From: Paenibacillus lutrae
Lineage (GTDB): Bacteria > Bacillota > Bacilli > Paenibacillales > NBRC-103111
DNA: 64,000 bases
Assembly (NCBI RefSeq): GCF_009757775.1
Contig: NZ_RHLK01000002.1
Location: 440,113 to 504,112 of the forward strand
Direction: 5' to 3'
Part shown: piece after piece, positions 42,529-53,300 of the stretch
Layout: every line of letters starts with the position of its first letter
Numbering within the stretch: the stretch's first letter is position 1
The notes under the pieces: generated by a model
What the model was told of the DNA's origin: nothing
The model's input: only the letters and a program-made list of their open reading frames with translations
Databases searched by the model: none
Made by a program: the position numbers and the translations under genes

Positions 42529-45500
42529 ATGAGTAGCCCTGAAATTGTGAACATAATCGAGATGACTCCGATGCAGGAGGGCATTCTTTTCCATACTTTA
42601 ATGGACCAGGAATCGGGTGCTTACTTTGAACAAGTGAACCTGACCCTGGAAGGGGAAATGGACCCGGAGTTATTTGAGAAGAGCTTTAATAAGCTACTGG
42701 AGCGCCATGATATTCTGCGGACGGTGTTTATCGCCAAAGATGTAGATCAGCCTCTGCAAATCGTCCTGAAGGAAAGAAAGACAACTCTCAATTATCAAGA
42801 TATAGCTTTTCTTTCTGAAGAAGAACAAGCAGAGGAAATCCGCAATTACCTGGAGCAGGATAAGAGCAGAAGCTTCCAACTGGAAAAGGATGTACTGATC
42901 CGTCTTGCCCTGCTGAAGCTGGGAGAAACCAAATATGCGATGATTCTGAGCTATCACCACATCATTATGGACGGCTGGTGCCTCAGCATCCTCGGCAAGG
43001 AGCTCTTCCAGATCTATGCGGCGCTTGTACAGGGGGTGCCTCCGCAATTGGAGGAGGTATACCCGTACAGCGACTATCTCGAATGGCTTGGCAGCCAGAA
43101 CAAGGAAGAAGCCGTGGCTTACTGGACGGACTATTTGACTGAATATGAGCAGCAGGCGTCGATCCCTTCTTCCGTAGGGGCCGGGAAGGCCTTGGCGGAT
43201 TATGACTACAAGACTTATACTTTCAAACTTCCAGTAGAGCTCACGTCTGCACTCGAAAAGCTGGCTTCCCGGCAGGGGGTTACTTTGAGCACGGTCGTTC
43301 ATGCTTTGTGGGGAGTTATTCTTCAAAGATACAATCACTCGGACGATGTTGTGTTCGGATCGGTTGTATCGGGAAGGCCGCCGGAAGTGCCGGGCATTGA
43401 GAACATGGTCGGTATTTTTATCAATACCGTCCCGATGAGGGTCAAGAATACATCCGGTAAGACGTTCGGCGGGCTTTTGCAAGAAATGCACCATGCGGTC
43501 ATTGAAGCGAACCGGTATAACTACGTGTCGCTGGCGGATATCCAGAAGAACACGCCGCTTAAGAACAATCTGATTCATCATATTCTCGTGTTCGAGAACT
43601 ACCCCATGGATGATGAGACGATTGGGGAAGAGAACGGAATCCGCATTACCGGGACGGAAATGATCCAGTATACCAATTACGATTTTGATATTACGGTGTT
43701 TCCGCAGGCAGAGCTGGAGTTCGTGTTCACCTACAATGGACGGCTTTACGGGGAAGCGTTTATCCGCCGGATGGAAGGACATATCCGGCAGGGGGCGCAT
43801 GCGGTAACGGAACATGAAGATCCCGAACTTAGCGGGATTGATATCCTGACCGCTGAAGAATCGAAGCTGATATTGGACGGATTTAATACGGATGCCGTGG
43901 AATATCCGTGGGATAAAACCGTTCATCAGTGGGTGGAGCATCATGCGGAGCAGGACCCGGAACGAACGGCGTTGATCTGCGGGGAAGAGCGGATTTCGTA
44001 TGGAGAGCTCAACAGGCTCGGCAGCCGACTCGCCAGCTTGTTTATCCGGCAGGGCCTTCAGCCCGGGGATTTTGCCGTTGTTATGCTGGAGCGCTCTCCG
44101 CTCATGGTCGCAGCTATTCTGGGGATCTGGAAAGCCGGGGCGGCGTATATTCCGATGGATGTCCACTACCCGCCGGACAGGAAAACAGCGATTATCGGGG
44201 ATTCGGACGCACGCCTGATTCTGACTTTATCCCGGTACGATAGTAGCGCGCTTGAGAATCTGTACCCGGAAAGATTGCTGCACCTGGACGGATACGGCTT
44301 CAGGGATGGAGATCTTGCAGCCGAAGCGATAGGCGCAGATGACACAGCTCCTAATGTACAGGTACAGGTGCACATCGAAGATGCTGCATATGCTTTATTC
44401 ACTTCGGGCTCTACCGGAAAGCCGAAAGGCGTCGTGATCGAGCACAAAGGCATGCTTAATCATATCTGGGCTGAAAAAGACTTCCTGGGCTTAACCGATG
44501 AAATGGTGTTCGCCCAAAATGCGCATCATTGCTTCGATATCTCGGTCTGGCAGTTCTTCGGCGCACTCACGCTTGGCGGAACGACGGTTATCTACCCGGA
44601 CGAGATTGTTCTGCAGCCGCACATCCTGCTGCAGAAGCTGGCAGCCGACGGCGTCACGCTGCTGGAAGTCGTGCCTTCGTACTTGGCAGTCGTCATGGAC
44701 GTGCTGGAAATGCAGCCTGCGGCCCTGGAAGGGCTGGGCAGCTTGAAGCACGTGTTTATCACAGGCGAAGCGGGCAGCACCTCGCTGGTTAAGCGCTGGT
44801 TCGAGCTCTGCCCGGCGATTCCGATGGTTAACGCCTATGGTCCGGCCGAAGCAGCCGACGATATCAGCCAGGAGCTGATGGAGCGGGCCCCGGAGGAAGG
44901 GGAGCCGGTGTCCATCGGCAGGCCGCTGCCGAATATCCGGATGTATATAACGGATGCATCCATGAACTTGTGCCCGGTAGGTGTTCCCGGTGAAATCTCT
45001 GTGGCCGGAATTGCCGTAGGCAGAGGCTATCTGAATGATCCGGTGCGTACGGGGCAATCGTTCGGAACGGATCCGTTCTCGCCTGTACCCGGCCAAAGAC
45101 TATACAAGACCGGGGATTTGGGCCGGTGGCTGCCGGACGGACGGATCGAATTCTTGGGACGCAAGGATCACCAGGTTAAGATCCGTGGCTTCCGCATCGA
45201 ACTGGGCGAGATTGAGAACGCGCTGGCCGCATGCGAGGCCGTCAGGCAGAATGCCGTCGTAGCGGTAGAGAGCGGACGCAGCAGCGCTTACCTGTGCGCT
45301 TACTTCACAGTGACAGGCACTTCTCCTGTATCCGCTCAGGAGCTCAAGGATTTTCTCGCTGCACGGGTACCTGCGTATATGATTCCTATGCACTTCATTC
45401 AGCTGGATGAGCTTCCGCTGAACCCGAGCGGTAAGGTCGACCGCAAGCGGCTTCCTGAGCCGGAGGCCGTGAGCAAGGAACCGTACATACCGCCGAGAAA

Positions 45501-48500
45501 CGATCTCGAACAGACACTTTCCTTGATCTGGAAAGAGGTTTTGGGCACAGAAGAAGCGGGAATTCATGATGACTTTTTTGACAGGGGAGGGCACTCGCTT
45601 AAAGCTATTCTGTTCGTCTCCAGAATATATTCGGAGCTCGATATGGAGGCGTCGGTCAAGGATGTTTTCACATATCCGACGATTGCTCAGCTGGCCGGAC
45701 GGTTAGCCGGAAGCAGTCACGCCGAAATGGAAGCGATCCCTGCTGCGCAAATCCGGGAAGCGTATCCGCTCAGTGCGGCGCAGAGAAGACTTTTTATTCT
45801 CCATGAACTGGAGGGAAACAGCAGCACGGCTTACAACATGCCCATCGCATATCAGGTTAGCGGACGCCTGGACGTACACAAACTGGAAGATAAGCTGCGC
45901 CAGATAATTGCCAGGCATGAGATTTACCGGAGCAGTTTCGTAACAGTAGAGGGAGAACCTGTTCAGATCGTACACGAGGAAGCTGCGTTTACCATCACAC
46001 AGAGGGAACTTCAAGACGATTTCGATGGCGACATCCGTTCCGTGATGGCAAGTTTTATCCGTCCCTTTGACTTGGGAGAAGCCCCTCTGCTGAGGGCAGA
46101 AGCTGTCCGGACACCGGAAGGGAATCATTTGCTGCTGCTGGACATGCATCATATTATTTCGGACGGCATTTCCGGCCAGCTGCTGCTGAAAGAATTGACT
46201 GCGCTTTACGAAGGAAAGGAGCTTCCCGCTCCAAGCATCCCGTACAAAGATTACGCCGTATGGCAGCAGGAGCGCATTGCGGGCGACGCGATGAAGGAGC
46301 AGGAAGCCTACTGGCTGAATGTCTTCGGAGGCACCGAGCCGCCTGTTCTTCAGCTTCCGCTGGACTTCAAACGGCCTCCGGTGCAGAGTTTCGAGGGCCG
46401 TACGATCCGTTTCACCGCAGGGGAAGCATTAACCCGGCAGGTGAACGAGACGGCTGCGGGAACGAAAGCGACCCTGTTCGCCGTCCTGCTTGCCGCTTAT
46501 CAGGTTCTGCTTATGAAGTATTCCGGGCAAAGCGACATTGTGGTGGGCTCGCCTGTGGCCGGACGCACTCATCCGCAGCTGCAGGATGCGATGGGGATGT
46601 TCGTCAGTACGGTAGCGCTGCGTGCCTATCCTTGCCGGGAGAAGACGTTCCGGGAACTGGTGAAGGAAGTATCCGGCAGTGTCCTGGCCGCTATGGAGAA
46701 CCAGGAGTATCCGTTCGAGAAGCTGGTGGATCAGCTCAATCTCGTACGCGATACAAGCCGGAATCCGCTGTTCGATACGATGTTCAGTCTGTTTGATCCC
46801 GAAGAGCAACCGGTTAAGCTTGGCGGGATGCGGCTTGAACCTTGCCCGTTTACAAATACGGCGGCTAAGTTCGACCTCATGCTCGATGCGGCCGAGGAGG
46901 ATGGCCGGCTTCTATTCGACCTGCAGTACTGCACCGCCTTATTCAAGGAAGACACGGCAGAGCGGATGACCGGGCATTATTTGAATCTGCTGAGAGAGCT
47001 TACTATGCACCCGGACAAGCCATTGGGTGAAGTGGAAGTGGTGACGACAAGCGAGCGCCGGCATATTGTGGAGGTATTTAACGGCAGGAAGGGGGACTAT
47101 GATTTCACACGGACCGTTCATGAACGGTTTGAAGAGACAGCAGCGAATGCGCCTTCCAAAACCGCGCTTTTGTACGAAGATGAGGCAATTTCATACGGAG
47201 AGCTGAACGTTTCCGCCAATCGAATCGCCCGGTATTTAAGGCGGATCGGCCTTGGCGAAGAGGATGTTGCGGCCGTTCTGCTGGAGAGGACCCCGCAGTT
47301 TGTGGCCGGTGTTCTCGGAATTTGGAAGGCGCAAGGTGCTTACGTTCCGATGGATCCTTCTCATGGCGTGAAGCGCCAAAAAGATATTTTGCTCGATTCC
47401 GGTGCCAAAGTACTCCTGACACTGTCTGCGCACTTGGAAGAAGAAGTGGCGGAATCTTTTACGGGTATGATCGTATGCCTGGATAAAATCGTTCAGCAGC
47501 TGGAAGCGGAAGAGGCAGAAAATTTAGGTCTGGCTTCAGACATAAACCGGCTGGCTTACATCTTATTTACGTCGGGTTCTACAGGCCGTCCTAAAGGCGT
47601 CATGATCGAACATCTCGGGATGCTCAATCACATCCATGCGGAAGCGGAAGAACTGGAACTGGACTCCGGGCTTATCTTCGCGCAGAACGCCAATCAGTGC
47701 TTCGATATTTCCGTCTGGCAGTTCTTTGGCGCTTTGGCGCTGGGGGGTACGACCGCAATCTATCCGAAGGAACTTGTGCTCGAAGTGAGCAAGTTTGCAG
47801 CCCGGATAGCCAGCGATGGGGTTACGCTGCTGGAAGTCGTTCCTACGTATCTGGCGATGCTGATGGATGCGCTGGAAAGCGGGGCCTATCCGCTTCGGAG
47901 TCTGCGTCACCTTATCATAACCGGGGAGTCGGTAAAGCCGGGGACGGCCGAGAGATGGTTCAAGCTATGCCCCGGCATACCGCTGGTTAACGCGTATGGT
48001 CCGGCGGAAGCGTCGGATGATGTCAGCCAGTACATGATGACCTCGGCTCCGGCCGGCATGCCTGTCGTTCCGATCGGCAGACCGGTGCCGAACATGAACC
48101 TGTATGTCGTGAACGAAGACATGCAGCTGTGCCCGGTCGGCGTCGTCGGCGAATTATGCGTAGCAGGCATCGGTGTAGGACGCGGTTATCTCAACGATCC
48201 GGAGAAAACGAGCCGTGCTTTCAGCGAAGATCCGTTCAGGCCCGGCGAAGGATTCCGGCTGTACCGCACCGGCGACCTCGGCAGATGGCTGCCGGACGGC
48301 AATCTCGAATTTGCCGGACGAAGTGATTTCCAGGTCAAAGTGCGGGGCTTCCGCATTGAGCTGGAAGAGATCGAGTCGGCGCTTCAGAAGCAGCCGCTCG
48401 TGAAGGAAGCGGTCGTGATGGCCAGGGATGACAGCGCCGGGGATAAGTATTTGTGCGCTTACCTGACGGTGCAGGCCGGATTCGATCCCAAGGCTCTGAA

Positions 48501-50340
48501 GGAGGCGCTTCAGGATGAACTGCCGGATTATATGATCCCGGGCCATCTGGTGGAGCTTGCGGCTTTGCCGCTTCTGGAGAACGGCAAAGTGGACCGCAAA
48601 TCACTGCCTGAGCCGGTTCGCGATCCGGCTGCAGACAAGGAATACACCGTGGCTGCCAATGAAACCGAGCAGTGCCTGGTGGATGTCTGGGAAGAAGTTC
48701 TGGGGACCTCGCCAATCGGTACGCAGCATAACTTTTTTGAACTGGGCGGCGACTCCATCAAGGCCATTCAAATTTCTTCCAAACTGAATGCACGCGGGTA
48801 TGTAATGAGAATCAAGGATCTCTTCCAGAACCCGCATATTGCGAAGCTGGCCAAGCATGTCCATAAAGCCAGCCGGGAGATCGACCAGGGAATCGTGGAA
48901 GGTGAAGTGCTGCTTACCCCGATCCAGAGGTGGTTCTTTGATCGGCAGTTTACGAACAGGCACCACTACAACCAAGGTGTCGTTTTGTTCAAAAAAGACA
49001 GGTTCGATCTGGCAGCCCTGAAGGAAGCGTGGACGAAAATCGTGGAACATCACGATGCTCTGAGAATGGTCTTCCGGCTGAAGGCCGAAGGCCCAGACAG
49101 CAGGGACGATAGTGCTGACAAGGATATCCGGGTGAATAGCTCCAATCTGGTCAGGCAGATTAACCGTGATGCAGACGGTGAGTTGTTCCATCTGACGATT
49201 GCCGACTTTCAAGGCGAAGCCGACCCTGGGGAACGGATCGGCGCGGCCATAAATGAGCTTCAGGCCAGTATAGATCTGGAGAATGGCCCGCTCGTCAAGC
49301 TCGGGGTGTTCCGGACAAACGAGGGCGATCATTTCGCAATGGTCATTCATCATCTAGTCATCGACGGGGTGTCCTGGCGGATTTTATTCGAAGATCTGAC
49401 AACTGCCTATACCCAGGCCGTTCAGAATCAGAGGATCGAGCTTCCGGCCAAAACGGATTCGTATCAGCACTGGGCGCAAGGTCTCACCGAGTATGCAAAG
49501 GGCAGGGAAATGAAGCGCGAGAACGACTATTGGAGCCGGTTGGACGCTGTAAAAGCGAAGCCGCTGCCAAGATTCAGCAGCGGTCAGTCGCTTAAGAACC
49601 GGGATAACCGGACGTATACGTTCCGGCTACCAAAGGAGGAGACCGATCAGCTCCTTGCCCGCGCTCATACCGCGTATGGGACAGAGATTAACGATCTTCT
49701 GATGACCGGCCTCGGAATGGCTGTTCAGCAGTGGACGGGCGAAGACCAAGTCTTCATCTGCCTGGAAGGACACGGCCGTGAGGAAATCATAAGAGAGATG
49801 AACGTCAGCAGAACGGTCGGCTGGTTCACTTCCACCTATCCGGTTCTGCTGGATATGGCCAATTCCGAGGATCTGGGCTACGTGATCAAGCAGACGAAAG
49901 AGAACCTGAGGCAAATCCCCAGCAAAGGGATCGGCTACGGCATCCGCAAGTATCTGGCCACAAGCGGCAGCGCAGTCAGCGAACCGGAGATCAAATTCAA
50001 TTATCTGGGCCAGTTCGACACGGATATTAACACGGATGTATTCCAAGCCTCCCCTGTACCGCAGGGACAGACCGTCAGCCCGGAAGCCGACAGGGAAATT
50101 CCGCTCGACATCGGAGGCGTTATTGAGGAAGGCGAACTGGTTCTGTTTATCGAGTACAACCTGAATGAGTATACGGAGGCTTCCATGGCGGAATTTGCCG
50201 GACTTTTTCAGCAAAGCTTGTCAGCGGTTATCACGCACTGCTCTTCTAAAGATTCCAAAGAAATGACCCCTTCCGACGTTGGGGGAGGAGACCTGTCCAT
50301 CGACGAACTTGAAGCGATTATGTCTTTTTACGAAAGCTGA
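42529..50340 (+). CDS. NRPS, two modules: C-A(Dab)-PCP-C-A(Dab)-PCP-E
   Basis: The protein has 2603 aa. The start at the ATG (42529) lies 9 nt after GGGAG. The N-terminal IEMTPMQEGILFHTLMD is a D-accepting C domain start and COM acceptor, matching the upstream E domain. Both A domains have almost the same specificity code, close to the one I recall for 2,4-diaminobutyrate in the pyoverdine synthetase PvdL. A diaminobutyrate aminotransferase gene lies at 62923. The second module ends with an E domain, then a COM donor tail (EMTPSDVGGG, DELEAIMSFYES). The predicted contribution is Dab followed by D-Dab. The A domains are so alike around the pocket that a module duplication is likely. Confidence 0.93.
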   Translation: MSSPEIVNIIEMTPMQEGILFHTLMDQESGAYFEQVNLTLEGEMDPELFEKSFNKLLERHDILRTVFIAKDVDQPLQIVLKERKTTLNYQDIAFLSEEEQAEEIRNYLEQDKSRSFQLEKDVLIRLALLKLGETKYAMILSYHHIIMDGWCLSILGKELFQIYAALVQGVPPQLEEVYPYSDYLEWLGSQNKEEAVAYWTDYLTEYEQQASIPSSVGAGKALADYDYKTYTFKLPVELTSALEKLASRQGVTLSTVVHALWGVILQRYNHSDDVVFGSVVSGRPPEVPGIENMVGIFINTVPMRVKNTSGKTFGGLLQEMHHAVIEANRYNYVSLADIQKNTPLKNNLIHHILVFENYPMDDETIGEENGIRITGTEMIQYTNYDFDITVFPQAELEFVFTYNGRLYGEAFIRRMEGHIRQGAHAVTEHEDPELSGIDILTAEESKLILDGFNTDAVEYPWDKTVHQWVEHHAEQDPERTALICGEERISYGELNRLGSRLASLFIRQGLQPGDFAVVMLERSPLMVAAILGIWKAGAAYIPMDVHYPPDRKTAIIGDSDARLILTLSRYDSSALENLYPERLLHLDGYGFRDGDLAAEAIGADDTAPNVQVQVHIEDAAYALFTSGSTGKPKGVVIEHKGMLNHIWAEKDFLGLTDEMVFAQNAHHCFDISVWQFFGALTLGGTTVIYPDEIVLQPHILLQKLAADGVTLLEVVPSYLAVVMDVLEMQPAALEGLGSLKHVFITGEAGSTSLVKRWFELCPAIPMVNAYGPAEAADDISQELMERAPEEGEPVSIGRPLPNIRMYITDASMNLCPVGVPGEISVAGIAVGRGYLNDPVRTGQSFGTDPFSPVPGQRLYKTGDLGRWLPDGRIEFLGRKDHQVKIRGFRIELGEIENALAACEAVRQNAVVAVESGRSSAYLCAYFTVTGTSPVSAQELKDFLAARVPAYMIPMHFIQLDELPLNPSGKVDRKRLPEPEAVSKEPYIPPRNDLEQTLSLIWKEVLGTEEAGIHDDFFDRGGHSLKAILFVSRIYSELDMEASVKDVFTYPTIAQLAGRLAGSSHAEMEAIPAAQIREAYPLSAAQRRLFILHELEGNSSTAYNMPIAYQVSGRLDVHKLEDKLRQIIARHEIYRSSFVTVEGEPVQIVHEEAAFTITQRELQDDFDGDIRSVMASFIRPFDLGEAPLLRAEAVRTPEGNHLLLLDMHHIISDGISGQLLLKELTALYEGKELPAPSIPYKDYAVWQQERIAGDAMKEQEAYWLNVFGGTEPPVLQLPLDFKRPPVQSFEGRTIRFTAGEALTRQVNETAAGTKATLFAVLLAAYQVLLMKYSGQSDIVVGSPVAGRTHPQLQDAMGMFVSTVALRAYPCREKTFRELVKEVSGSVLAAMENQEYPFEKLVDQLNLVRDTSRNPLFDTMFSLFDPEEQPVKLGGMRLEPCPFTNTAAKFDLMLDAAEEDGRLLFDLQYCTALFKEDTAERMTGHYLNLLRELTMHPDKPLGEVEVVTTSERRHIVEVFNGRKGDYDFTRTVHERFEETAANAPSKTALLYEDEAISYGELNVSANRIARYLRRIGLGEEDVAAVLLERTPQFVAGVLGIWKAQGAYVPMDPSHGVKRQKDILLDSGAKVLLTLSAHLEEEVAESFTGMIVCLDKIVQQLEAEEAENLGLASDINRLAYILFTSGSTGRPKGVMIEHLGMLNHIHAEAEELELDSGLIFAQNANQCFDISVWQFFGALALGGTTAIYPKELVLEVSKFAARIASDGVTLLEVVPTYLAMLMDALESGAYPLRSLRHLIITGESVKPGTAERWFKLCPGIPLVNAYGPAEASDDVSQYMMTSAPAGMPVVPIGRPVPNMNLYVVNEDMQLCPVGVVGELCVAGIGVGRGYLNDPEKTSRAFSEDPFRPGEGFRLYRTGDLGRWLPDGNLEFAGRSDFQVKVRGFRIELEEIESALQKQPLVKEAVVMARDDSAGDKYLCAYLTVQAGFDPKALKEALQDELPDYMIPGHLVELAALPLLENGKVDRKSLPEPVRDPAADKEYTVAANETEQCLVDVWEEVLGTSPIGTQHNFFELGGDSIKAIQISSKLNARGYVMRIKDLFQNPHIAKLAKHVHKASREIDQGIVEGEVLLTPIQRWFFDRQFTNRHHYNQGVVLFKKDRFDLAALKEAWTKIVEHHDALRMVFRLKAEGPDSRDDSADKDIRVNSSNLVRQINRDADGELFHLTIADFQGEADPGERIGAAINELQASIDLENGPLVKLGVFRTNEGDHFAMVIHHLVIDGVSWRILFEDLTTAYTQAVQNQRIELPAKTDSYQHWAQGLTEYAKGREMKRENDYWSRLDAVKAKPLPRFSSGQSLKNRDNRTYTFRLPKEETDQLLARAHTAYGTEINDLLMTGLGMAVQQWTGEDQVFICLEGHGREEIIREMNVSRTVGWFTSTYPVLLDMANSEDLGYVIKQTKENLRQIPSKGIGYGIRKYLATSGSAVSEPEIKFNYLGQFDTDINTDVFQASPVPQGQTVSPEADREIPLDIGGVIEEGELVLFIEYNLNEYTEASMAEFAGLFQQSLSAVITHCSSKDSKEMTPSDVGGGDLSIDELEAIMSFYES
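42550..45710 (+). other. NRPS module for L-2,4-diaminobutyrate (C-A-PCP)
   Basis: The C domain is of DCL type (HHIIMDGWC). The code from FDISVWQF, VTLLEVVP, HVFITGEAG and NAYGPAEAADD is DIWEFTADDK, differing from the remembered PvdL Dab code DIWELTADDK only at position 299. The PCP is GGHSLKA. Confidence 0.78.
45735..50240 (+). other. NRPS module for D-2,4-diaminobutyrate (C-A-PCP-E)
   Basis: The C domain is of LCL type (HHIISDG). The code from FDISVWQF, VTLLEVVP, HLIITGESV and NAYGPAEASDD is DIWEITADDK. The PCP is GGDSIKA. The E domain is intact ([38 protein letters not shown]). Confidence 0.78.
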
Positions 50341-50373
50341 ACGCGAAGAACGAAGATCAAGGGGGGAAACCAT

Positions 50374-53300
50374 TTGGAACGGACCATGGCGATTCAGGCC
50401 ATTTACAACTTAAGCCCGATGCAGGAAGGTATGCTGTTCCATCATTTATTGAATAAGGATTCCCAGGCCTACTTCGAGCAGTTTACCTGTGAGGTGACGG
50501 GTACCCTGGATGTAGCGGTGCTGCAGCAGAGTTTCAATTTGCTCATTGGTAAATACGAGATTCTGAGAACCAATTTTCTTCATGAAAATGTAAAAAGACC
50601 GAAGCAAGTCGTGTTCAAGGAACGGCCTATCACGATTGCTTATGAAGATATCAGCGGGCAGGACGAGCAGGCCCGTAAACAGCTGATTCAGGAACATATC
50701 CGGGAGGACAAGAAGAGTGGCTTTCACCTGGCGAAGGATCTGCTGCTCAGGCTGGCTGTCTGGAAGACGGGCAGCGGGGCTTACACGCTGAACTGGAGCT
50801 ACCATCATATTCTGATGGATGGCTGGTGCCTGAAGACGATTGTCGATGAGCTTTTTGACACGTACCGGGAACTGAGACAAGGGCTGCCAGTAACGCTGAC
50901 GCTGACGGATGCGGCTCCCTATGCGAATTACATCAAGTGGCTGGATGCACAGGATCAGGAGGAAGCCCGGGCTTTCTGGAAAGAATACCTGGCAGGCTAT
51001 GAGACTAAATCCGCTTTGCCCGGGAACAAAGGCAATCTCAAAGAGAACGGCTATACGCAGCGGGATGACGTATTTGCCATCCCCGAAGAGACGGCCCTCC
51101 TGCTTGAACGAACCGCAACCGAGAACCAGGTGACTCTGAATACGGTGCTTCAAACGGCCTGGGGTGTTCTCTTGGGACGATATAGCGGATCCGATGATGT
51201 CGTCTTCGGGACGGTTTCATCGGGACGACCGGCCGAAGTGGAAGGAATTGACACCATGGTCGGGCTGTTTATCAATACGATTCCGACCCGCATCCGCCTC
51301 CGGGAAGAGCAGACTTTTGCGGAGCTGATCCGGCAGGTTCAGGCGGCTTCCGGTGAAACCAAAGAGTATGACTATTTTCCGCTGGCGGAAGTTCAGGCTC
51401 TTTCGGTAATGAAGCAGGGTCTGATTGATCACTTGTACGGCTTTCAGAATTATCCGGTCCGTGATGAAGCGGCAGAACCTCTTCGTACGGAAGAATTCCG
51501 GATGACCGAGATTGAGGATTACGAGCAGTCCAATTATGACTTTAATGTCATTCTGACACACAGCAGAGGGTTAGAAGTTTTATTCAAATACAACACCTGT
51601 GTCTACGACGAAGAGTGGGTTTCCCGTATTGCGGGGCATTATCTGAATGTGCTGCGCGCTGTCGCCGGCAATGCTTCCCTGGAGCTGAAGGATATCGAAA
51701 TCCTCACACCTGATGAGAAGAAACACCTGCTGGAAAATTTCAACGGGAAGGAAGTTTCCCTTCCTGCGGACACGACAGTGCTAGATTTATTCGAGGCAAA
51801 AGTGGAAGATATTCCCGGTAATACGGCAGTTGTCTTCAAGGGGGAGAGCCTTACTTACCGGGAGCTGAACGAACAGGCGAACGTTATGGCCGCTTATCTT
51901 CGCGAGCAGGGAGTCGGTCCGGAGAAGATTGTTGCCATCATGCTGGAGCACTCCATCGGAATGATCGTGGGGGTGCTGGCTGTTCTGAAGGCCGGTGCGG
52001 CCTATCTGCCTGTAGACCCCGAGTACCCGGCAGAACGCATCAGCTATATGGTTCAGGACAGCGGAGCTGCGCTCCTGCTGACCCGCCGTCAGCATGTGCG
52101 GGGACGGGGGATGAACCTGCAGGTGCCCACGCTGGATACAGGCAGTCTGGAACCTGCTCTTGACGCGCATAAATCATCCAATCCGCTGCGCGCAGCGGAG
52201 CCCGGTCATCTGGCTTATGTGATCTACACATCCGGTTCTACGGGTAAGCCCAAAGGCGTCATGATCGAGCATCATACTCTCGTTAACATGTCTCTGTGGC
52301 ACAAGTCATACTACGGTCTCAACGAGCTGGACCGCTGCACCAAATATTTGGGCTTCGGATTCGATGCTTCGGTCAGTGAAATCTTTCCCTGTCTCATTGC
52401 AGGCAGTGCGCTGCACATCATCCCGGATGAGATCCGTCTGGATGTGGAGCGGCTCAATGCTTATTACGAAGAGAACGGAATCACGATTACTTCTTTTCCG
52501 GCAGCGATTGCCGAGCAATTTATGCGTCTGGAGAACCATTCGCTGACCCGCCTTATTACGGGCGGAGACAAATTGAATTTCTACCGGAAGACCCCGTATA
52601 AACTCTACAACAATTACGGTCCGACGGAGAATACGGTTTGCTCCACGTCGTTTGAAGTGATTGGTGAATACCCGAATATTCCAATTGGCAAACCTGTAAA
52701 TAATGTTAGAGCTTACGTCCTGGATTCCCGCAAACGTCTGCTGCCGGCCGGTGTGCCCGGCGAGCTGTGGCTGGCGGGAGCAAGTGTGGCCCGGGGGTAC
52801 AGGAACAGTCCGGAGCTGACGGAGGAGAAGTTCACGGCCGATCCGTTCAAACCGGGTGAGCGTATGTACCGAACCGGCGATCTTGTAAGCTGGCTGCCGG
52901 ACGGGAATCTGGAGTTCCTGGGACGTGTGGACCAGCAAGTGAAGATCAGGGGCTACCGGATCGAACTGGGTGAAATCGAGTCCCTTCTTCTGAAGCAGAA
53001 GGAAACCCGGGAGGCTGTCGTTACGGCTTGCGCCAATACACTCGGAGACAAGTTCCTGTGTGCCTATCTCGTGCTGAACAGCGGGATGACGACTCGTGAG
53101 CTCAAGGCCAGACTGGCTGCAGAGCTGCCGGAGTACATGATCCCGGCACATTTTATTGTGCTGGATAAGCTGCCGTTGACACCGCATGGCAAAGTAGACC
53201 GCAAGGCGCTGCCGGAGCCGGACCAAGCCGCAAGCCCGGGGGCCGACTATGTGGCTCCCCGCAGCGAGGCTGAACACAAGCTGGCTGTAATCTGGCATGA

